This document shows positions 15,621 to 23,930 of a stretch of DNA of 64,000 nt, piece by piece (the stretch's first letter is position 1; each line of letters begins with the position of its first letter). Under the pieces are notes generated by a model, which worked only from the letters and a program-made list of their open reading frames with translations, was not told the DNA's origin and searched no databases. The position numbers and the translations under genes were made by a program. Source of the DNA: Treponema sp. OMZ 790 (GTDB lineage Bacteria > Spirochaetota > Spirochaetia > Treponematales > Treponemataceae); assembly GCF_024181285.1 (NCBI RefSeq), contig NZ_CP051201.1, positions 2,480,001 to 2,544,000 on the forward strand, in the 5' to 3' direction.

Positions 15621-16154
15621 TTAATCTTTATGATATTTTTGATTAATAATCTGTATAACGGGCTCTATATTTAATTTCTTCCCCCCCCTTGTAATTTCAC
15701 CAGAGGCATATCTTTTCATTAACGAGTAGGCAGAATTTTTATTTATATCTTCTATAAATGGATTTATCTCATTTTCAATTAAATAAATCATCAATTCATT
15801 ATCTGTTGGATGTGCTTGAAGCGCAATCATCATCGCATTCTTCTCATCATCATTTTGTAATGATTTATTCAAATTTGGGTTATCAAATAATACTTTAAGC
15901 ATTTCCAAATTATTTGCCCTTATTGCAGCAAATAAGGGAGGTTCACCGCTATAATCTTGCTGATTAATATCAGCACCTAAATCAATCAGTTTTTTCGCAA
16001 ATGTATTTTTTTGCTCTGCAATTGAGGTTGTTAGAAAACTTCGTCCATCTCTATCAACGCTATTTAATCCATATTTATCCAAAAAATCTTTCACTTTGGA
16101 AAAATCATCTTGTAATAACAGAGGATATAATTGTTTGTCATCAAATTTTTTCAT
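15621..16154 (-). CDS. Ankyrin-repeat protein, probable immunity protein of the GH-E tip
   Basis: 177 residues with at least three ankyrin repeats: VDRDGRSFLTTSIAEQKNTF then AKKLIDLGADINQQDYSGEP, then PPLFAAIRANNLEMLKVLFD, then a degenerate third (NAMMIALQAHPTDNELMIYL). The ATG follows the stop of the GH-E tip by one base. Ankyrin proteins are frequent immunity proteins for Rhs/Cdi nucleases. A run of eight G on the coding strand (15681-15688) lies near residue 157; slippage there would change the last 20 residues. Confidence 0.8.
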   Translation of the reverse strand: MKKFDDKQLYPLLLQDDFSKVKDFLDKYGLNSVDRDGRSFLTTSIAEQKNTFAKKLIDLGADINQQDYSGEPPLFAAIRANNLEMLKVLFDNPNLNKSLQNDDEKNAMMIALQAHPTDNELMIYLIENEINPFIEDINKNSAYSLMKRYASGEITRGGKKLNIEPVIQIINQKYHKD

Positions 16155-16155
16155 A

Positions 16156-16806
16156 CTATTTTTTATTACAACTATTTAATTTTTTATCTTTCTTTTTTTC
16201 GTGTTTATGACTCATATTTTCATAAGGGTCTTCGATTTGATACAACGCTGGGTTATTCATTCTATCATTAAATTGTTTCTGTGTCAAACCTTCCACCTCT
16301 GCTTTCTCTTTTTCTCTCCAAAACTCATTGCCTTTTTTATGTCCTAAATGATATTTCCCTTCTGCAATACTATAACTTCTTCTTTTCCCTCCTTTTATCA
16401 ATTTATTTGGATTATTAGCATCCACAAAACGATTATTTATTATATTAGCTTCTTTTTCAACAGCCATTCTGGTTGAAACTCTAATATATGGACGATGTAA
16501 ATATAGTCCAAATATATCAACCCAAAAATTACTATCATGAACATAGCTATATAAGTTCAACCCACCCGCTAATCCTATCGGGTCTTGGCTTATGTATATG
16601 CCTGTACTTGGGTCGTAATACCTGTATCTATTGTAACATAAATCTACCTCACTGTCAAAGTATTGCCCTTGATAACGGAAATTACAAAAACCTTTTTCAC
16701 CTTTTTCTTTGCGTATTCTGCCGTAAATATCAAGCTCTCGCTCCCAAATTAGTTTTCCTTCGCTGTCTATTGCCTGTAAAGGTGTGCCTAAGCGGCAGCT
16801 AGTCAA
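16156..16806 (-). CDS. Orphan Rhs tip with GH-E (HNH/EndoVII-type) nuclease toxin
   Basis: 216 residues. Residues 4-105 are Rhs core ([60 protein letters not shown], ...DSNFWVDIFGL). The toxin has YHLGHKKGNEFW (the GH pair), EGLTQKQFNDRMNNPALYQI and IEDPYENMSHKHE (the conserved E), matching the GH-E nuclease family of the HNH/endonuclease VII superfamily, which cuts DNA. The tail KKLNSCNKK holds the only Cys of the toxin part. The first codon is GTG or ATG with no good ribosome site, so expression is doubtful. The ankyrin gene follows directly. Confidence 0.85.
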   Translation of the reverse strand: MTSCRLGTPLQAIDSEGKLIWERELDIYGRIRKEKGEKGFCNFRYQGQYFDSEVDLCYNRYRYYDPSTGIYISQDPIGLAGGLNLYSYVHDSNFWVDIFGLYLHRPYIRVSTRMAVEKEANIINNRFVDANNPNKLIKGGKRRSYSIAEGKYHLGHKKGNEFWREKEKAEVEGLTQKQFNDRMNNPALYQIEDPYENMSHKHEKKKDKKLNSCNKK

Positions 16807-16842
16807 ACGGTACTTAAATAATACATCCGGTGTATTAACCCG

Positions 16843-17610
16843 TTATTTCCAAAATTGTTCTAATTCTTTATAATCTTCAAACCAAAACCTAAAGGCTTGT
16901 TTATTTATACCGTCTTTACCTAACCAAAAATCTACAGGGTAATTCCAATCGGAGCTATGAGTTTTTCGAGGAGCGGCTGCCAAATTTATATATTCATTTA
17001 GCAATCCCTTTTGTTTTTCTGTTTCTAAAATACTGCAAAACCCTAAAGTCTCTAACAAAGCTTTCAACTGTTCCGAATTCGATTTAAAACCTTTTATCTT
17101 TTTTATCTGTAAAAATATTGTCTTTTTTACAGTTTCATTAGGGGCTGCATTTGCCAGAATGGTGAGAATTTCGGAAAAAATTCTAAAATCCTCATTGCAG
17201 GGCTTTACATTCTCTATCTTATTGGTTTCCGATAAAAAATAGTAATAACACAATAAATCCGCTCCAAGCAAACCTCCGACTTTATTGAATGCCTCTTTAG
17301 CAAATTCAAAATCAGGTTTTATGGATTTATATTCGGAACAAAATTTGCACGGAATTCTTTCTTTGACAAATTGCTTATCTTCAATACTCATTCTTTCAAA
17401 TAATTCATCGTTGATTCCGGTATACTCTCCAAGTGTAAAATTATGATTGGGAAAACTTTGCATTATTGCAAATACGGATAAGCCGCTTCTCCAATTCATA
17501 TTTTTGCTGCTTAAACTTGAAATAAACAATGACGTATATTTAGACTTATCAGCCTTTTTAAATTCCGCAAATATTTTGTTTATTAAATCGTCGTGTTCTA
17601 TTTTATTCAT
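16843..17610 (-). CDS. Hypothetical protein in the tip array
   Basis: 255 residues from the ATG at 17610, chosen because AAAGGAG lies nine bases upstream and the ATG overlaps the TGA of the LRR gene (ATGA); another ATG at 17619 is too close to the ribosome site. It has CKFCSEY in the middle and a helical second half, ending WLGKDGINKQAFRFWFEDYK. No family recognised. It is the second gene after the toxin tail at 18426 and is translationally coupled to the LRR gene. Confidence 0.7.
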   Translation of the reverse strand: MNKIEHDDLINKIFAEFKKADKSKYTSLFISSLSSKNMNWRSGLSVFAIMQSFPNHNFTLGEYTGINDELFERMSIEDKQFVKERIPCKFCSEYKSIKPDFEFAKEAFNKVGGLLGADLLCYYYFLSETNKIENVKPCNEDFRIFSEILTILANAAPNETVKKTIFLQIKKIKGFKSNSEQLKALLETLGFCSILETEKQKGLLNEYINLAAAPRKTHSSDWNYPVDFWLGKDGINKQAFRFWFEDYKELEQFWK

Positions 17611-18422
17611 GATTTGCATACTCCTTTAAATTTATCTAAAGTAAGCAGTTCTCTATTGAATTTTTGAATTGAAACATTTCCTGAAAGATTTACTTTTTGC
17701 AATTTGTTTAATCCCGAAAAATAATCTTTTGTAAATTCACCAATCCTGCTCGAAATATATAGTTTTTCAAGATTTACAAGATATTTTAAAAAAGAAAAGT
17801 CTTTTACTTTATGTGCCGATATTCTCAAATGCTTTAATTGTGTTAATGTTTGCAAAGGGGATAAATCTTCAATTTTACTAAAATCCAATAATTCCAAAAA
17901 TGATATTTTATTGTTTTTTGATAGAAAGGAAATATCCATTAGCGGCGTTTTTAAAATTCTCAATTTTTCTATTGATTTAAAAGCCTCGCCATATGTAAAA
18001 TTATCTTTTCTTAAACCTGCAAGGGTAAGTTCCTTTATAGTAGATACATTCCAAATATTTTTGATGTTTTTTCTTTCCCAAGAGATAAATTTTTCAAGAT
18101 AAGGAAAGTTGGAAAATTCAATCGAAGTAGCATCATCATTATCAAGCCATAAGACTTTTAAATTTTTACAAGAATGAATACCGTCTATATTTTTTATATT
18201 AGTCCAATGGATTAAAAGTTCTTCCAAAAAAACAAAATCGCTTAAATCCGGCAATGTGCTTCCATTCCAACCGGGACCGTTTTCGCTGCTTGTAATAATT
18301 AATTTTTTTAAGTCATTCTTTTGCATATATCTTGCCAAAGAAGTACTATTTTCTTCCGTTATTACTTGATATTCAATATCCGAATTTGTAAACCTGAATA
18401 TAGGAAATTTATTTTCTTTCAT
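17607..18422 (-). CDS. Leucine-rich-repeat protein, probable immunity protein
   Basis: 271 residues with irregular LRRs through most of its length (LPDLSDFVFLEELLIHWTNI, LSPLQTLTQLKHLRISAHKV, LKYLVNLEKLYISS). The ATG comes three bases after the stop of the toxin tail at 18426-18428. It overlaps the next gene by four bases (ATGA). Cytoplasmic. The toxin it once matched is reduced to its last 30 codons, so it survives as an orphan. Confidence 0.8.
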   Translation of the reverse strand: MKENKFPIFRFTNSDIEYQVITEENSTSLARYMQKNDLKKLIITSSENGPGWNGSTLPDLSDFVFLEELLIHWTNIKNIDGIHSCKNLKVLWLDNDDATSIEFSNFPYLEKFISWERKNIKNIWNVSTIKELTLAGLRKDNFTYGEAFKSIEKLRILKTPLMDISFLSKNNKISFLELLDFSKIEDLSPLQTLTQLKHLRISAHKVKDFSFLKYLVNLEKLYISSRIGEFTKDYFSGLNKLQKVNLSGNVSIQKFNRELLTLDKFKGVCKS

Positions 18423-18425
18423 AAT

Positions 18426-18518
18426 CTATTTTTTAGCCGTACAACCTGTTCCTCTTGGTCTTCTTTTATCAATTGCATTATCTATACTTTTCGACGTGTT
18501 CTTGTTCTTATCTTTCGA
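18426..18518 (-). pseudogene. C-terminal tail of a lost toxin tip
   Basis: Thirty codons on the minus strand, opening after a TAA, read SKDKNKNTSKSIDNAIDKRR then PRGTGCTAKK and stop at 18426-18428. The Gly/basic tail with a Cys five residues from the end is like the tails of the five other toxin tips. The LRR gene follows at toxin-immunity spacing. No Rhs core is left upstream. It is the right-hand end of the array. Confidence 0.65.
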
Positions 18519-18608
18519 TTATACATGATTTTTCAGTATTTTTCTATACTATTGAAAAACATAAAAACAATCATTTTTACACAATAGAAAAAATCTGCTA
18601 AAAGTGGT

Positions 18609-18614
18609 ATAATC
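18609..18614 (+). promoter_or_regulatory. Probable -10 box for the plus-strand block
   Basis: TATAAT lies about 70 bases before the first plus-strand gene in the 18.5-18.7 kb divergence zone. No good -35 box is seen at 16-18 bases. The strand switch from the minus-strand array to the plus-strand block occurs here. Confidence 0.4.
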
Positions 18615-18685
18615 TATAGATAATAGAGCATCTCTAAAAACTGATGTCTTTAGAGGCTCCCTTTAATTTGCAGAAGGCTTTTTAC

Positions 18686-19213
18686 ATGGCAAAAGAAATA
18701 AATACTTTAAAAGAATTTTTAGAAAGCGAAATCTATTCGGAACTGATTCGGCTTACAAATCCGGCAAGAATTGAAGAAAAAATCAGGGATATTGAAATTT
18801 CCCGATTACATGACCGGTTAAAACAACGCCAATTTTTATTGAAGGGTTTTACTTGCAAATTATCTACGGAAAAAGAATTGACTGAGTGGTATTTGCATTT
18901 AATCGAAGAAAATAAAAGCGATATTATTCTTTGGACAAAAGAATTTTGGAAGTACAGCGAGGGCACACCGGAAGAATATCCTGACGGCGAATTTCCTCCG
19001 GGAGAAGAACTTGGTGGAGATGAAAAATCAAAAGTCCGTTCGGTTGGCAAATATACAAAATCATGTTTAGCAATGTATATGGCTGAATTCGAGATATTAA
19101 AAAATCATCCTGAAATTCTACCCGATTATTATAAAAGACTGAGGATTCCGGGAGCCGTTAAATATGCAAAAGAAATGAAAAAACTCTTTGCTCGAACATT
19201 CGGAGAAGAGTAG
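18686..19213 (+). CDS. Hypothetical protein, first gene of the plus-strand accessory block
   Basis: 175 residues from the ATG at 18686 (MAKEINTLKEFLESEIYSEL...), chosen for AGAAGG eight bases upstream; an in-frame ATG at 18644 has no ribosome site. Mostly helical and highly charged, with an acidic Pro/Gly-rich loop (EGTPEEYPDGEFPPGEELGG). No family recognised. It stands next to Imm26-like and SUKH genes, so an immunity-type role is possible. Confidence 0.65.
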   Translation: MAKEINTLKEFLESEIYSELIRLTNPARIEEKIRDIEISRLHDRLKQRQFLLKGFTCKLSTEKELTEWYLHLIEENKSDIILWTKEFWKYSEGTPEEYPDGEFPPGEELGGDEKSKVRSVGKYTKSCLAMYMAEFEILKNHPEILPDYYKRLRIPGAVKYAKEMKKLFARTFGEE

Positions 19214-19263
19214 TTTTTATAGGATTTGCTAATCCTTGCAAAAAGTTTTTATGGAGGTAGAAA

Positions 19264-19833
19264 ATGGCACGATATGAAATAGGTGCAATTTACGAAATAG
19301 AGGCAGGTGAAAAATCCTATTATGCCCGTCTATTAAATTGCGATGTATACGGAATATTTGAGCCCATCACCGGCGAATTATCTGAAAAAGTATTTGAAAA
19401 CACTCCGTACCGGCTGTATATTTCTACCGGCAGTTATGCGGTAAAAAGAGGCTTTTGGGAAAAACTTTTTCCCTCGCCCGATAAAACGGATATTGAGCGC
19501 TGGGCCTGCCCTGAGCATTTGGTTGTGTTCACACCTTGGGATATTGAGGGAGCTCTCAGCCGCCTCAATTCATTTGACCGATACGGGCATACGGAAATCC
19601 TTGATAAAAAAACGTATATTGAATGTCTTAAACAGGGCTCTATTTCAATCATTCAACCCATGTACGAAAAAATCCCGCAGTTCCTAAACAATTATTATGA
19701 TGATTGGCCCGAAAGTGAAATTTACAGCGACGTTTTAATCGGAGGCGGAACCGAGGAACACAGGCAAAAACAAATCAGCAATTTAAAGAAGATGGGTTTT
19801 GATGTTGCGAAATATAAAATTGATAGGGGATAA
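19264..19833 (+). CDS. Imm26-like immunity family protein
   Basis: 189 residues. The start YEIGAIYEIEAGEKSYYARL is like the Imm26 opening (G.i..I...dg.yayaRil) and strand-rich sequence follows (VYGIFEPITGELSE). C-terminal helices end in FDVAKYKIDRG. GGAGGT precedes the ATG. The family assignment is by pattern and only moderately sure. The cognate toxin is not in this block. Confidence 0.6.
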   Translation: MARYEIGAIYEIEAGEKSYYARLLNCDVYGIFEPITGELSEKVFENTPYRLYISTGSYAVKRGFWEKLFPSPDKTDIERWACPEHLVVFTPWDIEGALSRLNSFDRYGHTEILDKKTYIECLKQGSISIIQPMYEKIPQFLNNYYDDWPESEIYSDVLIGGGTEEHRQKQISNLKKMGFDVAKYKIDRG

Positions 19834-19851
19834 AAGAAAAGGAAAAATTAT

Positions 19852-20511
19852 ATGTATGATCAAATTGTATCGCGGCTGAAATGGTATAAACAAAGAGTTG
19901 AAGAGCTCGGCGGTTATACAACAGAATTAATCATTGAAAAACCTGCAGCCGAAAAAGAAATTTCAGAGCTTGAAAAAAAATTAGGATGCAGCCTGCCTAA
20001 AGATTTTAAAAAGGTGCTGCTCGAATTTTCTTCTCATTTAGAATTTTATTGGAATATTTATGATGAAGAAAAAGAAATTTTAAAACTACCTGAAGAGTTG
20101 AGCAATGCTTTTTCAGGCAATCTGCACTTCGGCTTAAAACTCCTTCCAGCTTTTGAAGAGTCAAGAAAGGATTGGATTAAAATTTGCTATCCCGATTACG
20201 ATAATCCGTATGATAGAATCTATCATAATAAACTCAGCTTTTATGAAGTGGGTAACGGGGATTTGCTTGCAATTGATCTGGAAAAAGAAAGTTATGGAAA
20301 TATTGTTTATTTAAGCCATGATGGAGATGAGATGCATGGATATGTAATGGCTCATTCTTTTATAGAGCTTTTGGAAGAGTGGACAAAACTCGGCTGCGTC
20401 GGCGGTGAATGCTGGCAGTGGGAGGCTTTTACCAATAATAAAACCGGCCCGATTGACAGCGAATGTGCAAATGCAAAATTATGGTTAAGAACAATTGGGA
20501 AAATAGAATAG
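19852..20511 (+). CDS. SMI1/KNR4 (SUKH) family immunity-type protein
   Basis: 219 residues. The segment EKPAAEKEISELEKKLGCSL then PKDFKKVLLEFS is the SUKH signature (a...EI..lE..lG..LP..yk..l...ng), and later LLAIDLEK...GNIVYLSHDG is the usual D.....V.yl.hd.d strand pair, followed by FIELLEEW. SUKH proteins are the largest immunity superfamily against polymorphic nucleases and act in the cytoplasm. AAAAGGA precedes the ATG. It lies 18 bases after the Imm26-like gene and is probably in the same transcript. Confidence 0.9.
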   Translation: MYDQIVSRLKWYKQRVEELGGYTTELIIEKPAAEKEISELEKKLGCSLPKDFKKVLLEFSSHLEFYWNIYDEEKEILKLPEELSNAFSGNLHFGLKLLPAFEESRKDWIKICYPDYDNPYDRIYHNKLSFYEVGNGDLLAIDLEKESYGNIVYLSHDGDEMHGYVMAHSFIELLEEWTKLGCVGGECWQWEAFTNNKTGPIDSECANAKLWLRTIGKIE

Positions 20512-20556
20512 AAAAACAAATACGATACTTATGCAAGTTTATTGTAATTGAATTAG

Positions 20557-20586
20557 TTGACAAGTACTATATATTCATATCATAAT
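20557..20586 (+). promoter_or_regulatory. Sigma-70-type promoter
   Basis: TTGACA (20557-20562), 18 bases, then CATAAT (20581-20586). It drives the gene starting at 20628, which has AAAGGAGG at 20615-20622. Confidence 0.65.
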
Positions 20587-20627
20587 ATATAATGTAAATC
20601 AAAATCATAATTAAAAAGGAGGTTAAA

Positions 20628-21191
20628 ATGAATTTAGAGGAAGTAAATAAACTACTCCAAAATGGTGAAAAAATAGATGTTGAATTTAAAGAATCAAAAG
20701 ATGCCTTAACTAAAGATATTTATGATTCCGTATGCTCATTTAATAATAGAAATGGCGGACATATATTATTGGGTGTTAATGATAAAAGAAAGATAGTAGG
20801 TGTTAATCCGGATAAAGTTGATAAAATCATAAAAGAATTCACAACTTCTATCAATAATTCACAAAAAATTTATCCGCCCTTATATTTAGTACCTGTCAAA
20901 AAGATTGCAACGCAAAAAGTCGCTCAGACTGTCGCCCGCAATGTCGCTCAGACTGTCGCTCGTAATGTCGCTCAGACTGTCGCCCGCAAAACAGCTTATG
21001 AAAAGGCAGAGCTTATTGCCTTTATAAAAGAAAGAATAAGAAAAAATAACAAAATAACCAGACAAGCCATTGCCGATGCAGCCGGTGTCAGTAAAAAAAC
21101 AATAGAACGATACATAAAAAAAATAGATAATTTAAAATATGTAGGAAGAGGCAGCAATGGGCATTGGGAAATAAATGATAAAAACAGGTAA
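20628..21191 (+). CDS. Shortened AlbA_2-type putative DNA-binding/ATP-binding regulator
   Basis: 187 residues. Residues 1-85 are the AlbA_2 domain (E..EFKESK, SFNNRNGGHILLGVNDKRKI VG fragment). The ATPase domain normally next is absent. Instead there is a linker of three VAQTVARN repeats encoded by three 24-base repeats, then a winged-helix end (ITRQAIADAAGVSKKTIERY) with a G.W.I finish. The family normally has about 400-480 residues, as in the gene at 24961, so this is an internal deletion that joined the first and last domains. It probably acts on transcription or DNA. Strong promoter and ribosome site. Confidence 0.8.
   Translation: MNLEEVNKLLQNGEKIDVEFKESKDALTKDIYDSVCSFNNRNGGHILLGVNDKRKIVGVNPDKVDKIIKEFTTSINNSQKIYPPLYLVPVKKIATQKVAQTVARNVAQTVARNVAQTVARKTAYEKAELIAFIKERIRKNNKITRQAIADAAGVSKKTIERYIKKIDNLKYVGRGSNGHWEINDKNR
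20919..20990 (+). repeat. Three in-frame 24-base tandem repeats
   Basis: Three consecutive near-identical copies of GTCGCTCAGACTGTCGCCCG plus CAAT, at 20919-20942, 20943-20966 and 20967-20990, encode VAQTVARN three times in the linker of the AlbA_2 protein. Copy-number change would keep the frame. Confidence 0.9.
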
Positions 21192-21195
21192 ACTT

Positions 21196-22038
21196 ATGTT
21201 AAAAGCATATCCGTTAATATTGGAAAATACAACCTTTGTAAGCCATGGTATAATCGGAATATATCCGCTAAAAGATAAAATAGCGGTTGTTCATTGTGCT
21301 TTCCGTCATGTTGATGAAGAAAAGTGTTTACAAAGTTATATCTTGCTTGATATTTTTTCAAAAGATTTTACCAAACATAGCAAGACACATCTTATATATC
21401 ATCAAGAAGGAATTTTTAGTAAAACGGATGCGGCCTGTTATATTGAAAGTGATAAATTCTTATTGAATACTAAAAAATATAAAGGCTTTGCGCCTTCCAT
21501 AGCAAAGCTGATAGAAATATCCGATACTAATCTTATTGAACTCGAAGAATCACCTGAACCTATTGATAAAATATATAATGACAGTAAAACATATCATTTC
21601 GGCGAATACGAAATATATATGTTCTCAAAATCTATAATGGCATGCAGAAACATAAAATCAAAAGAAATAGTATGGAAACTGAAATTAGGTTCATATCTTT
21701 ATACTGAAGTGAAAGAAGAAAAAAGTATATTGTATTTTGGAACGGCAGGAAACGGCGGAAAGTTTTTTGCGGTGAATATGCATGACGGCAGTCTTCTTTA
21801 TAGTTATAAAACAGGCGGAACAGAAAACTTCATACAATATAAGAATTATATCTTACTTGCCGATATAAAAAATAAACCGATATTATTAAATAAAAAAAAC
21901 GGCATGGAATTTAAAAAAATAGATTTCGGTAATTTTCAAATAACAGCATACCAACAAATGATTGTGATTGAAGATACATTATATGCTATAGCTTTTTCTG
22001 AAGATACGGTTTATGCAGTATGTGCGGATTTACTATAA
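21196..22038 (+). CDS. Beta-propeller-like hypothetical protein
   Basis: 280 residues from the ATG at 21196 (MLKAYPLILENTTF...); an earlier ATG at 21175 overlaps the regulator upstream. Strand-rich repeats with PQQ/WD-like character (FFAVNMHDGSLLYSYKTGGT, ENFIQYKNYILLADI...KPI LLN, and VIEDTLYAIAFSEDTVYAV) suggest a beta-propeller. No signal peptide. Unknown role; the beta-propeller genes at 34611 and 36125 are similar in style. Confidence 0.65.
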   Translation: MLKAYPLILENTTFVSHGIIGIYPLKDKIAVVHCAFRHVDEEKCLQSYILLDIFSKDFTKHSKTHLIYHQEGIFSKTDAACYIESDKFLLNTKKYKGFAPSIAKLIEISDTNLIELEESPEPIDKIYNDSKTYHFGEYEIYMFSKSIMACRNIKSKEIVWKLKLGSYLYTEVKEEKSILYFGTAGNGGKFFAVNMHDGSLLYSYKTGGTENFIQYKNYILLADIKNKPILLNKKNGMEFKKIDFGNFQITAYQQMIVIEDTLYAIAFSEDTVYAVCADLL

Positions 22039-22099
22039 TTTAAAAAAAGCTAATTAAAAGATGCTGCATAAAAACAGCACAAATAATAAGGAGAATAAA

Positions 22100-22648
22100 A
22101 TGCTTACACTGAAAGAACTAATCAAAAATCAAAAAGATTTTACGGAAGACTTCTTTGCGGAAGTATCGGATAAACTATGGGAAATCGGAGGAGTAGAAGA
22201 AATTAAAAATCAAACCGATGAGGATTTATTTCTTTTTCATATTGCCGTTAACATCATAGGAAATTGGAAGGGCGACGGTTGGTGGGAATTTATCTGCAAT
22301 TATCCGCAGCTTATCCGTTATGTACCGGACACATTGGCAGCATTAAAATTATCCGATATGAAAACCGCCTTTGAAAACGTTATAAAATGTTTTCCTGAAA
22401 ATACGGTCTTTGAAGATTCGGCTGTCTATGTCGATACGGTCAATTTTCTTCAAAATGTCAGATTCAAAATACGCGATGTATATTTAAACTCTATTCCCTC
22501 AGATAGAAGAAAAGAAATGTCCGAGGCTTTGCATAAAAGTATTGACGACCTTGAATCATTGACGGATAAACGCTGGGGATATGAGGCAATAAACGGCGGC
22601 TGGTCGGATGTGATTGATTTTATTAAAGAAAGAAAGGAACACATGTAA
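22100..22648 (+). CDS. DUF4375 (DMP19-like) family protein
   Basis: 182 residues from the ATG at 22100, chosen for AAGGAG eight bases before it. The sequence GNWKGDGWWEFICNYPQLIR and the later helices resemble DMP19/DUF4375 proteins (v...i.N.G...f..N.......a...l..igA......), a family common in immunity-type gene clusters. Soluble and acidic. The stop overlaps the next ATG by one base, so the two are translationally coupled. Confidence 0.65.
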   Translation: MLTLKELIKNQKDFTEDFFAEVSDKLWEIGGVEEIKNQTDEDLFLFHIAVNIIGNWKGDGWWEFICNYPQLIRYVPDTLAALKLSDMKTAFENVIKCFPENTVFEDSAVYVDTVNFLQNVRFKIRDVYLNSIPSDRRKEMSEALHKSIDDLESLTDKRWGYEAINGGWSDVIDFIKERKEHM

Positions 22649-23268
22649 TGAACTATATCGGAGAATTAACAACAGACGGTTATGGAATGGCGATTATTCC
22701 TACCGATTTACTTTCGGAATATTTAACTTTAAAAAAATGCAAGGCGAAAAAGCTTTTAAGCTACCTACAGAAGAATTTCGATCTTTTTCAGGAACTTGTA
22801 GAAAAGGCTAAACTGATTCCTTTTTACCGTATCAATGCTTTTGAATATCATATATTCGCTTCAATAAATGAAGAAACTGTCATACCCGAAGGATTTAAAG
22901 AAGTATGCAGATTTGAAAAACTTTATTTGGAAGTTGGAGAATTAAATAAAATTTGCTTTTCATGCTTCGATGATTTAAACTATGATTTTGAAAATATTAA
23001 AAAGCATATTACCGAGCGAACGGAATATATTAAAACCGGCCCTGAGGAAATTATTGAGCCTTATAATTATCGTTTAGGTTTTGATATACCCAAAGGCAGG
23101 TATGAGTTTGATCTTATAGGCTTGGAAAAAATAGAGAAGACTGAGAGGGAAAGTAAAAACTACGGCTATGCCTTTGTGTTCAAAAAGAATGAAAATGCGG
23201 TAAACGATAATTTAACAAAATGTGATAATGAAGAAGATACCTATAAATTTAATATGCCAAAAAATTAG
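22648..23268 (+). CDS. Hypothetical protein coupled to the DUF4375 gene
   Basis: 206 residues, soluble alpha/beta, not assigned (MNYIGELTTDGYGMAIIPTD..., C-terminal KGRYEFDLIGLEKIEKTERE). The ATG shares one base with the upstream stop (TAATG). In this block most genes are immunity-type, so this one may be as well. Confidence 0.65.
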   Translation: MNYIGELTTDGYGMAIIPTDLLSEYLTLKKCKAKKLLSYLQKNFDLFQELVEKAKLIPFYRINAFEYHIFASINEETVIPEGFKEVCRFEKLYLEVGELNKICFSCFDDLNYDFENIKKHITERTEYIKTGPEEIIEPYNYRLGFDIPKGRYEFDLIGLEKIEKTERESKNYGYAFVFKKNENAVNDNLTKCDNEEDTYKFNMPKN

Positions 23269-23284
23269 CTTATAAGGAGAATTT

Positions 23285-23815
23285 ATGAATAAAATAATAA
23301 CTGATAGAATTGCTAAATTGGGCGGCAAATGTGCCTTCGAAGGAGAGAACTTGCTGAGCAATATGAGAAGCATTAGCTTCCCTAAAAGCTTTCTTATGAA
23401 AGATTTTAGGGATTACTTAGAAGATGATTTACTCCATAGAATTAAAGCAGAGGGAATAATACCGGAAGAGGAAATTCCATACCCGAGAATACAATACCGA
23501 ACCGAGAAATTCACTCCTTTCACGAAAGGAACAACCGATTATGACGAATACTCCAATTGTATAGATAAAGAATATGTAAGCTCTGTAATTCCTTGCAGTG
23601 AATTAGAGTTTTTAATCATTGGCGATTCCAACTCTTATCCCAATTATTACTTTATATGTCTAAGCGATAAAGATTTTAGCAATCCAAAGGTATATACCAC
23701 GGATCATGAAGTATATTTTAGAGAGATTGAAGACTTGGGGCATTTCTCCGACTTTCTGGATTTATTTCTATCGGAAGCGGAGTATAAAGAAGAAATTGAT
23801 AGACTGACAGAATAG
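23285..23815 (+). CDS. Hypothetical protein, possibly SUKH-like
   Basis: 176 residues. The second half (EFLIIGDSNSYPNYYFICLS then DKDFSNPKVYTTDHEVYF and LGHFSDFLDLFL) follows the order seen in SUKH/SMI1 proteins (D...V...dhe......la.sf.eFl..fl). The first half lacks the LP..y motif, so the assignment is weak. AAGGAG precedes the ATG. It ends the run that began at 22100. Confidence 0.6.
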   Translation: MNKIITDRIAKLGGKCAFEGENLLSNMRSISFPKSFLMKDFRDYLEDDLLHRIKAEGIIPEEEIPYPRIQYRTEKFTPFTKGTTDYDEYSNCIDKEYVSSVIPCSELEFLIIGDSNSYPNYYFICLSDKDFSNPKVYTTDHEVYFREIEDLGHFSDFLDLFLSEAEYKEEIDRLTE

Positions 23816-23878
23816 AAAAACATCTGTAAGTAGTATGATTATATACAACTTTTATAAACGAGAAGAAAATACTCCCTA

Positions 23879-23907
23879 TTGAGATTTATTTATCGATATG
23901 TTATACT
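23879..23907 (+). promoter_or_regulatory. Sigma-70-type promoter for the DUF2004 gene
   Basis: TTGAGA (23879-23884), 17 bases, TATACT (23902-23907), then TGGAGG and the ATG at 23931. Confidence 0.6.
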
Positions 23908-23930
23908 AACTAATATATGGAGGAAAAAAT

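Noticed and set aside
7810..18518. Insertion sequences or integrase genes that might have built the tip array
   Set aside because: No transposase, integrase or terminal inverted repeats are seen; the shared pieces are Rhs core segments and duplicated gene ends.
20919..20990. Possible CRISPR-like repeats
   Set aside because: The 24-base units follow one another without spacers and encode an in-frame protein linker.
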